Shown: piece after piece, positions 7,655-15,829 of the stretch
Numbering within the stretch: position 1 is the stretch's first letter
Layout: each line of letters begins with the position of its first letter
Source: Streptomyces sp. WZ.A104
GTDB taxonomy: Bacteria > Actinomycetota > Actinomycetes > Streptomycetales > Streptomycetaceae
DNA: 64,000 nucleotides
Assembly: GCF_002382885.1 (NCBI RefSeq)
Contig: NZ_NWVL01000032.1
Coordinates: 1 to 64,000 of the forward strand
Direction: 5' to 3'
The notes under the pieces: model-generated
Database searches by the model: none
What the model saw: the letters and a program-made list of their open reading frames with translations, nothing else
Told to the model about the DNA's origin: nothing
Position numbers and translations under genes: made by a program

Positions 7655-9184
7655 GTGAGCACAGGGAGCGCAGCACCAGTCTGGAGCGTCGACCCCCGGA
7701 CGGGGAACCCGCGCGAGCAGGTTGCCGTGGAGGCCACCGCCGAGGAGGTCGACCGCGCGGTCCGGGCGGCCCGTGCCACCGGCGACGCCCTTGCCGACCG
7801 GACGGCCCGCGCCGCGTTCCTGCGGGCGGCGGCGGAGCTGCTGGAGGGGTCCGGCGAGCACATCATCGAGGCCGCCGACGCGGAGACCGCCCTCGGCCCG
7901 GCCCGCCTCACCGGTGAACTGGCGCGCACCGCGGCCCAGTTGCGGGCCTTCGCGGAGGTCGTCGACGAAGGCGCCTACCTCGACGTCCACATCGACCACG
8001 AGGACCCCGCCCGCACCCCGCCCTGGCCCGACCTGCGCCGCTACAAGGTCCCGCTCGGGGTCGTCGCCGTCTACGCGGCCGGCAACTTCCCGCTCGCCTT
8101 CTCCGTCCCCGGCGGCGACACGGCCAGCGCGCTCGCGGCGGGCTGCCCGGTCGTCGTCAAGGCGCACCCAGGCCACCCGGCGACCTCCGAACTCTGCGCC
8201 TCGGTCCTCCGCCGCGCCGCCGCCCGCGCCGGGCTGCCCGAGGACGTGCTGACCCTGGTGCACGGCTTCGCCGCGGGCGTCGGGCTGATCCGTCACCCGC
8301 TTGTGAGCGCGGCGGGTTTCACCGGATCGGTGCGCGGCGGCCGGGCCCTGTTCGACGCGGCCGCCGCCCGCCCCGCCCCCATCCCCTTCCACGGCGAACT
8401 CGGCTCCCTCAATCCGGTCGTCGTCACCGGGGCGGCCGCCGCCGAGCGCGCCGAGCGGATCGGCACCGGGCTCGGCGGCTCGATGACCCTGGGCGTCGGC
8501 CAGTTCTGCACCAAGCCCGGCTTCGTCCTGGTCCCCGAGGGCGCGGCGGGCGACCGGCTGCTGAAGACCCTCACCGAGACGGTCAGCTCCACCGGCTCCG
8601 GGGTGATGCTCGACCACCGCATCCGGGACGCCTTCGTCACCGGCGTACGCGAACGGGCCGCGCTCCCGGACGTCGAGGCCCCCGTCACCCCCGGTGCGGG
8701 CGGGGAGCACACGGTCTCCGCCGGGTTCCTCACCGTTCCGGCCGCGCGGCTGACCGCGGAGGGCCCGCACGACGCGCTGCTGGAGGAGTGCTTCGGCCCG
8801 GTCACCGTGATCGCCCGGTACGCCTCCGGGGACGAGGCCGCCGCCGTCCTCGCCCGCCTCCCCGGGAACCTCACCGCCACCCTCCACACCGCGACCGAAG
8901 CCCCCGACCCCGACGCGGCCCGCCTCCTCGCCGCCCTCACCCCGCTCGCGGGCCGCATCCTGGTCAACGGCTGGCCGACCGGCGTGGCCGTCGCCCCCGC
9001 CCAGCACCACGGCGGCCCCTACCCGGCCACCACGTCCACCGCCACCTCGGTCGGCGCCACGGCGATCGAACGCTGGCTGCGCCCGGTGACGTACCAGTCC
9101 ACCCCCGAAGCGCTCCTCCCGCCGGAACTGCGCGAGGCCAACCCCCTGGGGCTGCCCCGCAGGGTCGGCGGGGGCCGCGCCTGA
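7655..9184 (+). CDS. Aldehyde dehydrogenase, probable 2,5-dioxovalerate dehydrogenase
   Basis: A 509-residue NAD(P)-dependent aldehyde dehydrogenase. Visible features are the cofactor-binding GVVAVYAAGNFPLAFSVPGG region, FTGSVRGG, the Glu motif FHGELGSLNP and the catalytic cysteine in GQFCTKPG. These subtype motifs match alpha-ketoglutaric semialdehyde (2,5-dioxovalerate) dehydrogenases, the last step in oxidative degradation of sugar acids to 2-oxoglutarate. GTG 7655 has a good GGGAGGAA site 6 bp upstream. No other sugar-acid pathway gene is nearby. Divergent from the IclR gene, which probably controls it. Substrate choice is inferred from subfamily resemblance. Confidence 0.88.
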   Translation: MSTGSAAPVWSVDPRTGNPREQVAVEATAEEVDRAVRAARATGDALADRTARAAFLRAAAELLEGSGEHIIEAADAETALGPARLTGELARTAAQLRAFAEVVDEGAYLDVHIDHEDPARTPPWPDLRRYKVPLGVVAVYAAGNFPLAFSVPGGDTASALAAGCPVVVKAHPGHPATSELCASVLRRAAARAGLPEDVLTLVHGFAAGVGLIRHPLVSAAGFTGSVRGGRALFDAAAARPAPIPFHGELGSLNPVVVTGAAAAERAERIGTGLGGSMTLGVGQFCTKPGFVLVPEGAAGDRLLKTLTETVSSTGSGVMLDHRIRDAFVTGVRERAALPDVEAPVTPGAGGEHTVSAGFLTVPAARLTAEGPHDALLEECFGPVTVIARYASGDEAAAVLARLPGNLTATLHTATEAPDPDAARLLAALTPLAGRILVNGWPTGVAVAPAQHHGGPYPATTSTATSVGATAIERWLRPVTYQSTPEALLPPELREANPLGLPRRVGGGRA

Positions 9185-9308
9185 CGCCGGGGGCCGGGGA
9201 GGAGCGGGCGGTGCGGGAATCACCTGGTGCGGTTCGGTGTTCGCACCGGTGACCTGATCCGCGGAGGCCCCCTCCGCCCCCCCACGAGCCCTGGAGAGCA
9301 GAAGAGTC

Positions 9309-10025
9309 ATGCGCGTCGAGATCTGGTCGGACATCGCCTGTCCCTGGTGCTACATCGGTAAGGCCCGCTTCGAGAAGGGCCTCGCCGAGTTCGCCCACCG
9401 GGACGAGGTCGAGATCGTGCACCGCTCCTTCGAGCTCGACCCCGGCAGGGCCAAGGGCGACACCGCGCCGGTGATCGACACGCTGGCAGAGAAGTACGGC
9501 CGCACCCGCGAGGAAGCCGCCGCGATGGAGGCGAACGTCGCGGCCAGCGCGCGGTCCGAGGGGCTCGGCTACCGCACCGAGGGCCGTGACCACGGCAGCA
9601 CCTTCGACATCCACCGGCTGCTGCACCTGGCCAAGGCCCGGGGCCGTCAGGACGAGCTGCTGACCCTCGCCTACCGGGCGAACTTCGCCGAGGAGCGTTC
9701 CGTCTTCGACGACGAGGTGCTGCTCGCCCTCGCGGTGGAGGCCGGACTCGACGCCGGCGAGGCACGCGCGGTGCTCGCCGACCCCGGGGCGTACGCCGAC
9801 GAGGTCCGCACCGACGAGCGCGAGGCGGCCGAACTGGGCGCCAACGCCGTGCCGTTCTTCGTGCTGGACCGGCGCTACGGGATCTCCGGCGGCCAGCCGT
9901 CCGAGGTCTTCGTCCAGGCGCTGGAGCAGGCCTGGAAGGACCGCCCGGACACCGGGCCGACCGCTGTCGGCGGGGACGCGGCGGCCTGTGACGCGGACGG
10001 CGTCTGTGAGGTTCGGGGGAGCTGA
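9309..10025 (+). CDS. DsbA-family oxidoreductase, FrnE-like
   Basis: A 238-residue cytoplasmic thioredoxin-fold protein. The redox motif CPWC is at residues 11-14 (IACPWCYIGK) and the cis-Pro region is in GANAVPFFVLDRRYGISGGQP, the standard FrnE (polyketide-type DsbA-like) arrangement. Such proteins act as disulfide oxidoreductases or isomerases; FrnE was first named from a frenolicin cluster but the family is widespread outside such clusters. No polyketide genes are near. It stands alone, 124 bp downstream of the aldehyde dehydrogenase. Confidence 0.92.
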   Translation: MRVEIWSDIACPWCYIGKARFEKGLAEFAHRDEVEIVHRSFELDPGRAKGDTAPVIDTLAEKYGRTREEAAAMEANVAASARSEGLGYRTEGRDHGSTFDIHRLLHLAKARGRQDELLTLAYRANFAEERSVFDDEVLLALAVEAGLDAGEARAVLADPGAYADEVRTDEREAAELGANAVPFFVLDRRYGISGGQPSEVFVQALEQAWKDRPDTGPTAVGGDAAACDADGVCEVRGS

Positions 10026-10081
10026 GCCCTCCTGGCCGTCCACACGGAGCCCCACCCATAAGTATGGCTTGGGTGCACCCC

Positions 10082-10100
10082 TTGACTTTTGTCAATTGAC
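10082..10100. promoter_or_regulatory. Nested TTGAC/GTCAA palindromic operator
   Basis: TTGACTTTTGTCAATTGAC contains two overlapping perfect palindromes: TTGAC-N4-GTCAA (10082-10095) and GTCAATTGAC (10091-10100). A third perfect palindrome, GGGTGCACCC, abuts it at 10071-10080. The AT-rich block is unusual against the surrounding high GC and ends 30 bp before the aminotransferase start. It could overlap a promoter (TTGACT as -35). MarR-type regulators bind sites of this shape, but no candidate regulator gene is adjacent. Confidence 0.55.
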
Positions 10101-10130
10101 TTTGGGTTGAGGGGGCTCCAGGCTGGGCGC

Positions 10131-11189
10131 ATGACGATCTCTTCGCTCAGCCGAGTGGCCGCCGCCGAGTTCGCCCCCGAGGTCACCTACCTCAATACCT
10201 CCAGTTGGGGTCTGCTGCCCCGGCGGACGATCGCCGCGGTCAAGGCCCTTGCCGACGAGAACGCCGCCGGGCGGCGGGTGGGGGCGGGCAGCTTCGAGGC
10301 GGTGGAAGCCGCACGGGTGGGCTTCGCCCGGCTCGCCGGGGTTCGGCCGGACCGGGTCGCCACCGGCAGTTCGGTCACCGTCCATGTCGGGCTGATCGCC
10401 GCCTCGTTGCCGCCCGGGGCCGAAGTCCTCTGCCCCGAGGGCGAGTTCGCCTCTGTGGTCAGCCCCTTCGCGCTCCGCGGTGATCTGCGCATGCGGTACG
10501 CCCCGCTCGCGGACCTCGCTGCGGCCGTCCGCCCCTCCACCGCGCTCGTCGCCTTCTCCGCGGTGCAGTCGGCCGACGGCCGGGTGGCCGACCTCGCCGC
10601 CGTCCGCGCGGCCGCCGCGGCGCACGGCGCCCGGACCCTGCTGGACGCCACCCAGGCGGCGGGCTGGTTCCCGTTGGACGCCGGGGCGTACGACTACACC
10701 GTCACCGGCGGCTTCAAGTTCCTGCTCTGCCCCCGGGGTACGTCGTTCCTGACCGTCACCGAGGAGGCGCAGGACACGCTGCCGCCGCTCTTCGCGGGCT
10801 GGGTGTCCGCCGGTGCGCCCTGGGCGAGCAACTACGGCCCGCTGGAACGCCTGGCTCCCACCGCCCGCGGCTTCGACGAGCCGCCCGCCTTCCTCTCGTA
10901 CCACGGGGCCGAGCACTCCCTGGACCTGCTCGCGGAGGTCGGCACCGACGTGCTCCACGCGCACGCCACCGGGCTCGCGGCCCGGCTGCGTACCGGGCTG
11001 GCGAAGCTCGGGCACCAGGCCGTCCCGGGGGAGTCGGCTATCGTCGCGGTGCCGGGCCTCGACGGCCGTCAGGGCGAGCTCGTGGCCGCCGGGATCGCGG
11101 TCTCGGCCCCGGCCGGGAATCTGCGGATCTCCTGCCACCTCTACAACACCGAGGCAGACGTGGACCGGGTGCTGGAGGTCCTGGCCTGA
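10131..11189 (+). CDS. Class V aminotransferase-fold PLP enzyme
   Basis: A 352-residue fold type I PLP enzyme of the class V (cysteine desulfurase/kynureninase/isopenicillin N epimerase) superfamily. TLLDATQAAGWFPLD supplies the Asp and Gln that hold the PLP pyridine, and the Schiff-base lysine lies in YTVTGGFKFLLCPRGTSFL. The ATG at 10131 is chosen because it begins the conserved N-terminal sequence and follows the operator region. It is shorter than typical SufS and lacks a clear active-site Cys loop, so desulfurase activity is not assumed. Substrate unknown; a dedicated repressor is suggested by the palindromes upstream. Confidence 0.85.
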   Translation: MTISSLSRVAAAEFAPEVTYLNTSSWGLLPRRTIAAVKALADENAAGRRVGAGSFEAVEAARVGFARLAGVRPDRVATGSSVTVHVGLIAASLPPGAEVLCPEGEFASVVSPFALRGDLRMRYAPLADLAAAVRPSTALVAFSAVQSADGRVADLAAVRAAAAAHGARTLLDATQAAGWFPLDAGAYDYTVTGGFKFLLCPRGTSFLTVTEEAQDTLPPLFAGWVSAGAPWASNYGPLERLAPTARGFDEPPAFLSYHGAEHSLDLLAEVGTDVLHAHATGLAARLRTGLAKLGHQAVPGESAIVAVPGLDGRQGELVAAGIAVSAPAGNLRISCHLYNTEADVDRVLEVLA

Positions 11190-11326
11190 CGCCCTCCGCG
11201 TACGCCTGAACCAGCCCCGGCACCCGACCAGCGTCCCCCCGGGCCCGCCCGCCCGGCTCAAGGCCTGGGGCCCCTTCACCCCCGACCCGTCGGCCTCCTT
11301 CGGCGGGACCCCGAGGGCCACACCGA

Positions 11327-12364
11327 CTACCCGGCGCTGGACGCGGTCCGACGCTCCGCCGGAGGCCGCCCGTCCCACCGCCACGAGGTGCGGCGCGGGT
11401 GGTCCGGCAGCTCCGCGCGACCGGTGGCCCACAGCAGTACGGTCCACCGGTCGCCGCCCGCCGGGGCGTCGGGGAAGAGCCGGGCCAGCACCCGGTCGCA
11501 GAGCGCGCCGGGCGGCGCCCACCCGAGCCCCAGGCCCTCGGCCAGGTCATGCGTGTGCACCAGGGTCTCCACCACGCCCATCGCGGCGAACCCCTCCGGA
11601 TCGGAGATCCCGTATCCGTGGTACGAGCGCACCTCGGGGGGCGTCGTCCGCACCATCGAGGCCAGCAGCGCCCCGCTCGCCTCCAGCGTGGCCAGCAGCC
11701 CGGCGGGCCCGGCCGCACGGTCGGCGAAGACCGAGTTGGCCGGTCCGCCCGTCCGGTCGGCGGCCCACCGGTAGGGCACTTCACCGTCCAGCGGAGGCGT
11801 ACGCGGACCCAACTGCACGGCGTACGCGAAGAGATCGTCGCTCAGGTGCTCCACCGTCTCCCAGCACGTCCACACCAGCGTTCCGGCGGGCGTGTCCCAG
11901 CGGTCCCCCGGGGCCCCGGCCAGCGCGTCCACCGCGAGCCGCACCGCCGAGGTCACGTCCTCGGCGGTCACCGGCAGCCGGGTCCCGCTCAGTGCCGCCC
12001 GCTCGGCCGCACTGCATTCCACACAGAACTCGTTGCCCTCCGGATCGGCGAGCGTGGCCCACCCCCGCCCGTTCGGTCTGCGGTGGTCGCCCACGAGCGT
12101 GGCCCCGAGCGCCAGCAGCCGTTCGACCTCCTCGTCCCGGGAGCGGTCCTGCGGCTGGATGTCCAGATGGACCCGGTTCTTGGACTGTTTCTTCTCGGCC
12201 ACCTGGACGAAGAGGATCGCCGCGCCGGGCGTTTCGACCAGCGCCTCCGGATCGCCGGGGAAGTCGTCGTCGGAGAGAGGCGCCCCGAGCACCTGGGCCC
12301 AGAAGCCGCCGAGCGCGTAGGCGTCGGCGCAGTCGATCGTGATGTGGCGTATGCGGGAAGTCAT
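11327..12364 (-). CDS. Glyoxalase/VOC domain fused to a DinB/maleylpyruvate isomerase-like domain
   Basis: A 345-residue two-domain protein. Residues 1-125 form a glyoxalase/bleomycin-resistance (VOC) domain (RIRHITIDCADAYALGGFW...WATLADPEGNEFCVE). Residues about 140-330 resemble the mycothiol-dependent maleylpyruvate isomerase/DinB helical bundle, with likely metal ligands in WTCWETVEHLSDDLFAYAVQ and VVETLVHTHDLAEGLG. The start ATG 12364 has GGAGAGG nine bases upstream. Both domains are metal-dependent in their families; the fusion suggests a thiol-linked detoxification function, which is inference. Confidence 0.85.
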   Translation of the reverse strand: MTSRIRHITIDCADAYALGGFWAQVLGAPLSDDDFPGDPEALVETPGAAILFVQVAEKKQSKNRVHLDIQPQDRSRDEEVERLLALGATLVGDHRRPNGRGWATLADPEGNEFCVECSAAERAALSGTRLPVTAEDVTSAVRLAVDALAGAPGDRWDTPAGTLVWTCWETVEHLSDDLFAYAVQLGPRTPPLDGEVPYRWAADRTGGPANSVFADRAAGPAGLLATLEASGALLASMVRTTPPEVRSYHGYGISDPEGFAAMGVVETLVHTHDLAEGLGLGWAPPGALCDRVLARLFPDAPAGGDRWTVLLWATGRAELPDHPRRTSWRWDGRPPAERRTASSAG

Positions 12365-12415
12365 GGCCGCCACCCTCTCCGCTTGCCCGGCTCCGGTCCA
12401 GCGAGTTACGCGGCA

Positions 12416-12447
12416 GGGGCCCGGGACGGCGTACCGTCCCGGGCCCC
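12416..12447. terminator. Intrinsic-type hairpin after ectD
   Basis: A perfect 14-bp inverted repeat, GGGGCCCGGGACGG and its complement, with loop CGTA. It lies between the ends of ectD (minus strand) and the start of the VOC-DinB gene, and most likely ends the ect operon transcript. No U-run follows, as is common in Streptomyces. Confidence 0.75.
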
Positions 12448-12466
12448 GTGGTGCCTGCGCGTACCG

Positions 12467-13360
12467 CTACTTCACCGGGGTGAAGTCCCGCGCCCCGATG
12501 AACTCGGGGCGGCGGATCGGCGCCGCGAACGGCTCCTGCGCCGCGTTCTCCACGCTGTTGAACACGATGAAGACGTTGCTGCGCGGGTACGGGGTGATGT
12601 TGTCGCCCGAGCCGTGCATGGCGTTGCAGTCGAACCAGGTCGCCGAACCGGCCTTGCCGGTGAAGAGCCTGATGCCGTGGCGGTCGGCCATCTTCGTCAG
12701 CGCCTCGTCGGACGGGGTGCCCGCGTCCTGCATCTGGAGCGACTTCTTGTAGTTGTCCTTCGGCGTCTCGCCCGCACAGCCGAGGAACGACTTGTGCGAA
12801 CCGGGCATGATCATCAGCCCGCCGTTGGTGTCGTAGTTCTCGGTCAGCGCGATCGACACGGACACGGTCCGCATGTTCGGCAGACCGTCCTCGGCGTGCC
12901 AGGTCTCGAAGTCCGAGTGCCAGTAGAAGCCCGAGGCCCCGAAGCCCGGCTTCACATTGATCCGGGACTGGTGGACGTACACGTCCGAGCCGAGGATCTG
13001 GCGGGCCCGGCCCACCACGCGCTCGTCGCGGACCAGGGCGGCGAAGACCTCGCTGATCCGGTGGACCTCGAAGACGGACCGCACGCTCTGCGACTTCGGC
13101 TCGATGATCGAGCGCTCGTCGGCGCGGACCGCCGGGTCGCTGACCAGCCGGTTCAGTTCCGCCTCGTAGACGGTGACCTCGTCCGGGGTGATGAGCTGGT
13201 CGACGGTGAGGAATCCGTCCTGCTCATAGCCCTGGAGGTCCTTGGCGGCGATCGGACCCGGTGCGCCCGGCGCGGACCAGATGACCGGGTCCTGGCGGGG
13301 AGTGGTCATCTCGGCGGCGCCGCGCGAGGGGTACAGATCGGTGCGTGCTTCGGTGGTCAT
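12467..13360 (-). CDS. ectD: Ectoine hydroxylase EctD
   Basis: A 297-residue non-haem iron(II)/2-oxoglutarate dioxygenase that converts ectoine to 5-hydroxyectoine, a compatible solute. The EctD signature FYWHSDFETWHAEDG is at 146-160; iron ligands are His148, Asp150 and His249 (NAMHGSGDN). Length fits the family. It follows ectC by 3 bp, so the two are co-translated. Present as the last gene of ectABCD, it implies the strain makes hydroxyectoine for osmotic and heat stress. Confidence 0.98.
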   Translation of the reverse strand: MTTEARTDLYPSRGAAEMTTPRQDPVIWSAPGAPGPIAAKDLQGYEQDGFLTVDQLITPDEVTVYEAELNRLVSDPAVRADERSIIEPKSQSVRSVFEVHRISEVFAALVRDERVVGRARQILGSDVYVHQSRINVKPGFGASGFYWHSDFETWHAEDGLPNMRTVSVSIALTENYDTNGGLMIMPGSHKSFLGCAGETPKDNYKKSLQMQDAGTPSDEALTKMADRHGIRLFTGKAGSATWFDCNAMHGSGDNITPYPRSNVFIVFNSVENAAQEPFAAPIRRPEFIGARDFTPVK

Positions 13361-13363
13361 GGT

Positions 13364-13762
13364 TCAGCCCTCCTCGGTCAGCAGTGGGTAGACACCGTTC
13401 TCGTCATGGTCCTCCCGTCCGGTGACGGGCGGGTTGAAGACGCACACGCAGCGGAAGTCGGTCTTGGGCCGCATGGTGTGCCGCTCATGCCCGTCCAGCA
13501 GGTACATCGTGCCGGGGGTGATCCAGTGCTTCTCGCCGGTCTCGTCGTTGGTGAGCTCGGCCTCGCCCTCGGTGCACAGCACTGCCTCGATGTGGTTCGC
13601 GTACCACATCGAGGTCTCCGTACCCGCGTACAGGACGGTCTCGTGGAGCGAGAAGCCGACCTTCTCCTTGGCGAGCACGATGCGCTTGCTCTCCCAGGTG
13701 CCGGAAGCGGCCTTGACGTGCCGGTCGGTGTTCTCGATGTCCTTGAACGATCGGACGATCAC
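13364..13762 (-). CDS. ectC: L-ectoine synthase EctC
   Basis: A 132-residue cupin-fold enzyme that cyclises N-gamma-acetyl-diaminobutyrate to ectoine. The start is GTG 13762 (MIVRSFKDIENTDRHVKA), preceded by AAAGG. Conserved EctC residues include GFSLHETVLYAGTETSMWY and the metal-binding part WYANHIEAVLCTEGEAELT. The C-terminus PLLTEEG is normal for the family. Located between ectB (84-bp gap with a hairpin) and ectD (3-bp gap). Confidence 0.98.
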   Translation of the reverse strand: MIVRSFKDIENTDRHVKAASGTWESKRIVLAKEKVGFSLHETVLYAGTETSMWYANHIEAVLCTEGEAELTNDETGEKHWITPGTMYLLDGHERHTMRPKTDFRCVCVFNPPVTGREDHDENGVYPLLTEEG

Positions 13763-13790
13763 GGTGAGCGGTTGCCTTTCTCTCTTCAGC

Positions 13791-13814
13791 GCCCCGGGCC
13801 TCGCGGCCCGGGGC
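13791..13814 (-). terminator. Hairpin in the ectB-ectC intergenic gap
   Basis: A perfect 10-bp inverted repeat (GCCCCGGGCC and its complement) with a tetraloop reading GCGA on the minus strand, a stable GNRA type. It lies within the 84-bp gap between ectB and ectC. It could be an attenuator or an mRNA-stabilising structure that makes expression of ectCD differ from ectAB; the sequence alone cannot decide. Confidence 0.6.
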
Positions 13815-13846
13815 CTCTCTTTTCCCGCCTGCCCGGGGGTGCCGGG

Positions 13847-15109
13847 TCAGGCCGTTTCGCGGACGCAGCGGGCCAGCGTGCGCAGGCCCTCGTCCAGCTC
13901 TTCGGAGGTCACGGTCAGCGGCGGCAGCAGCTTGACCACCTCGCTCTGCGGGCCCGAGGTCTCCAGCAGGAGCCCCAGCTCGAAGGCGCGGGTGCAGACC
14001 GCCGAGGCACGCGCCGGTTCCTCGAACTCCAGGCCCCACACCAGGCCCCGGCCGCGGAAGTGCGCGGCCGGCTCCTCGGCGCAGATGGCCAGCAGCGCCT
14101 GCTCGACCTGCTCACCGCGGGCCAGGGTCTGCTTCTCCATCTGGCCGTCCGCCCAGTAGGCGTCCAGCGCGGCGGCGGCCGTGACGAAGGCGGGGTTGTT
14201 GCCGCGGAAGGTGCCGTTGTGCTCGCCCGGCTCCCAGATGTCCAGCTCGGGCTTGAACAGGCAGAGCGACATCGGCAGGCCGTAGCCGCTGATGGACTTC
14301 GACAGGGTGACGATGTCCGGGACGATCCCGGCCTCCTCGAAGGAGAAGAAGCCGCCGGTACGGCCGCAGCCCATCTGGATGTCGTCGACGATCAGCAGCA
14401 TGTCCTGGCGGTGGCACAGGTCCTGGAGGGCGCGCAGCCACTCGGCGCGGGCGACGTTGATGCCGCCCTCGCCCTGGACCGTCTCCACGATCACGGCTGC
14501 GGGCTTGTTCAGACCGGAGCCCTGGTCCTCCAGCAGCCGTTCGAACCACAGGAAGTCGGGGACCGTACCGTCGAAGTAGTTGTCGAACGGCATCGGGGTG
14601 CCGTGCACCAGCGGGATACCGGCGCCCGCCCGCTTGAAGGCGTTGCCGGTGACGGCCAGCGAGCCCAGCGACATGCCGTGGAAGGCGTTGGTGAACGAGA
14701 CGACGGACTCGCGGCCCTTGACCTTACGGGCCAGCTTCAGCGCCGACTCCACGGCGTTGGTGCCCGTCGGGCCGGGGAACATCACCTTGTACGGCAGGTC
14801 CCGCGGGCGCAGGATGACGTTCTGGAACGTCTCCAGGAAGGCGCGCTTGGCGGTGGTCGCCATGTCCAGGCCGTGGGTGACGCCGTCGTGCTCGATGTAG
14901 TCGATCAGCGCGCGTTTCAGCACCGGGTTGTTGTGGCCGTAGTTCAGCGAACCGGCCCCGGCGAAGAAGTCGAGGTAGGAGTGGCCGTCCTCGTCGGTCA
15001 TCCGGGCGCCCTGCGCGCGGTCGAACACGGCGGGCCAGCCGCGGCAGTAGCTCCGTACCTCGGACTCCAGGGTCTCGAAGACGCTCAGTGCGGGCGGGGT
15101 GATGGTCAC
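13847..15109 (-). CDS. ectB: Diaminobutyrate--2-oxoglutarate transaminase EctB
   Basis: A 420-residue class III PLP aminotransferase that makes L-2,4-diaminobutyrate from aspartate semialdehyde, the first ectoine step. PLP features are DDIQMGCGRTGGFFSFE and the lysine in VTLSKSISGYGLPMS. The GTG at 15109 (VTITPPALSVFETLE) has GGAGAT eight bases upstream and matches the family N-terminus; an upstream in-frame extension looks non-native. Second gene of ectABCD, 189 bp after ectA. Confidence 0.97.
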   Translation of the reverse strand: MTITPPALSVFETLESEVRSYCRGWPAVFDRAQGARMTDEDGHSYLDFFAGAGSLNYGHNNPVLKRALIDYIEHDGVTHGLDMATTAKRAFLETFQNVILRPRDLPYKVMFPGPTGTNAVESALKLARKVKGRESVVSFTNAFHGMSLGSLAVTGNAFKRAGAGIPLVHGTPMPFDNYFDGTVPDFLWFERLLEDQGSGLNKPAAVIVETVQGEGGINVARAEWLRALQDLCHRQDMLLIVDDIQMGCGRTGGFFSFEEAGIVPDIVTLSKSISGYGLPMSLCLFKPELDIWEPGEHNGTFRGNNPAFVTAAAALDAYWADGQMEKQTLARGEQVEQALLAICAEEPAAHFRGRGLVWGLEFEEPARASAVCTRAFELGLLLETSGPQSEVVKLLPPLTVTSEELDEGLRTLARCVRETA

Positions 15110-15155
15110 AGCGGATCTCCTGCGTGAGGGGGTGTGACGGGCGATGGTCGGTGCT

Positions 15156-15179
15156 CCCGGCCGCACGGAGGCGGCCGGG
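15156..15179 (-). other. Hairpin in the ectA-ectB gap
   Basis: Perfect 9-bp arms CCCGGCCGC/GCGGCCGGG with a 6-nt loop lie in the unusually long 189-bp gap between ectA and ectB. Together with the B/C hairpin this suggests differential expression or processing in the ect transcript. Confidence 0.5.
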
Positions 15180-15298
15180 GCCGCGCCGGACGGTCGGCCG
15201 GCGCGATAAGTCGTGGGGACCGGGCGTACGGGACGCGTCGGGTCGGGTGGGGGATACCGGGCCGGGAGCGGCCGGGGCGGCCGTCGTGGCCGGGTGGC

Positions 15299-15829
15299 TC
15301 AGGGGGTGAACGGGCCGATCCGGTAGAGGACCTCCGGCAGGTGGGTCCCCTCGGGGAACAGCCCGCCGTCGAAGAGGACCTCCTGCTCCAGGGCGACGTC
15401 GTGCCGCTGGGCGTAGGACGTGAACAGCCGGTCGGAGGCGGTGTTGTCCGGGGTGATCGTCGTCTCGACGGACGACAGGCCCTGGCCGGCGGCGACCCGG
15501 GCGGTCAGCGCGTCCAGCAGGGAGGCGGCAAGCCCCTTGCCGCGGTGCTCCCGGTCGACGGCCACCTGCCAGACGACGAGGGTCTGGGGGCGGTCGGGCC
15601 GGATGTAGCCCGTCACGAAGGCGATCGGCTCGCCATCCTCACCCCGGGCGACGGCGGATGTGGCGGCGAAGTCACGGCACCACAGCAGGTAGCTGTACGA
15701 GGAGTTGAGGTCCAGGACCTCGGAGTCGCGGGCGATGCGCCAGATCGCGGCTCCGTCCTCCACTCGTGGGGTGTCGATACTGAGAAATTCGCTTCGGGCA
15801 CGGGCAAAATCTGCTGGTGCGGCGGTCAT
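15299..15829 (-). CDS. ectA: L-2,4-diaminobutyrate acetyltransferase EctA
   Basis: A 176-residue GNAT enzyme that acetylates diaminobutyrate at the gamma position using acetyl-CoA. Visible family features: the N-terminal IDTPRVEDGAAIWRIARDS, the substrate-binding SSYSYLLWCRDFAATS, and the acetyl-CoA loop VDREHRGKGLAASLLDAL. Start ATG 15829. First gene of ectABCD; its upstream region holds a strong palindrome (15950-15975) that may be a control site. Confidence 0.97.
   Translation of the reverse strand: MTAAPADFARARSEFLSIDTPRVEDGAAIWRIARDSEVLDLNSSYSYLLWCRDFAATSAVARGEDGEPIAFVTGYIRPDRPQTLVVWQVAVDREHRGKGLAASLLDALTARVAAGQGLSSVETTITPDNTASDRLFTSYAQRHDVALEQEVLFDGGLFPEGTHLPEVLYRIGPFTP

Noticed and set aside
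11399..15127. Very long plus-strand open frame opposite the VOC-DinB and ectDCB genes (1242 codons).
   Set aside because: It is antisense to genes with clear family motifs and shows the low-complexity Arg/Gly/Val-rich composition of high-GC shadow frames.
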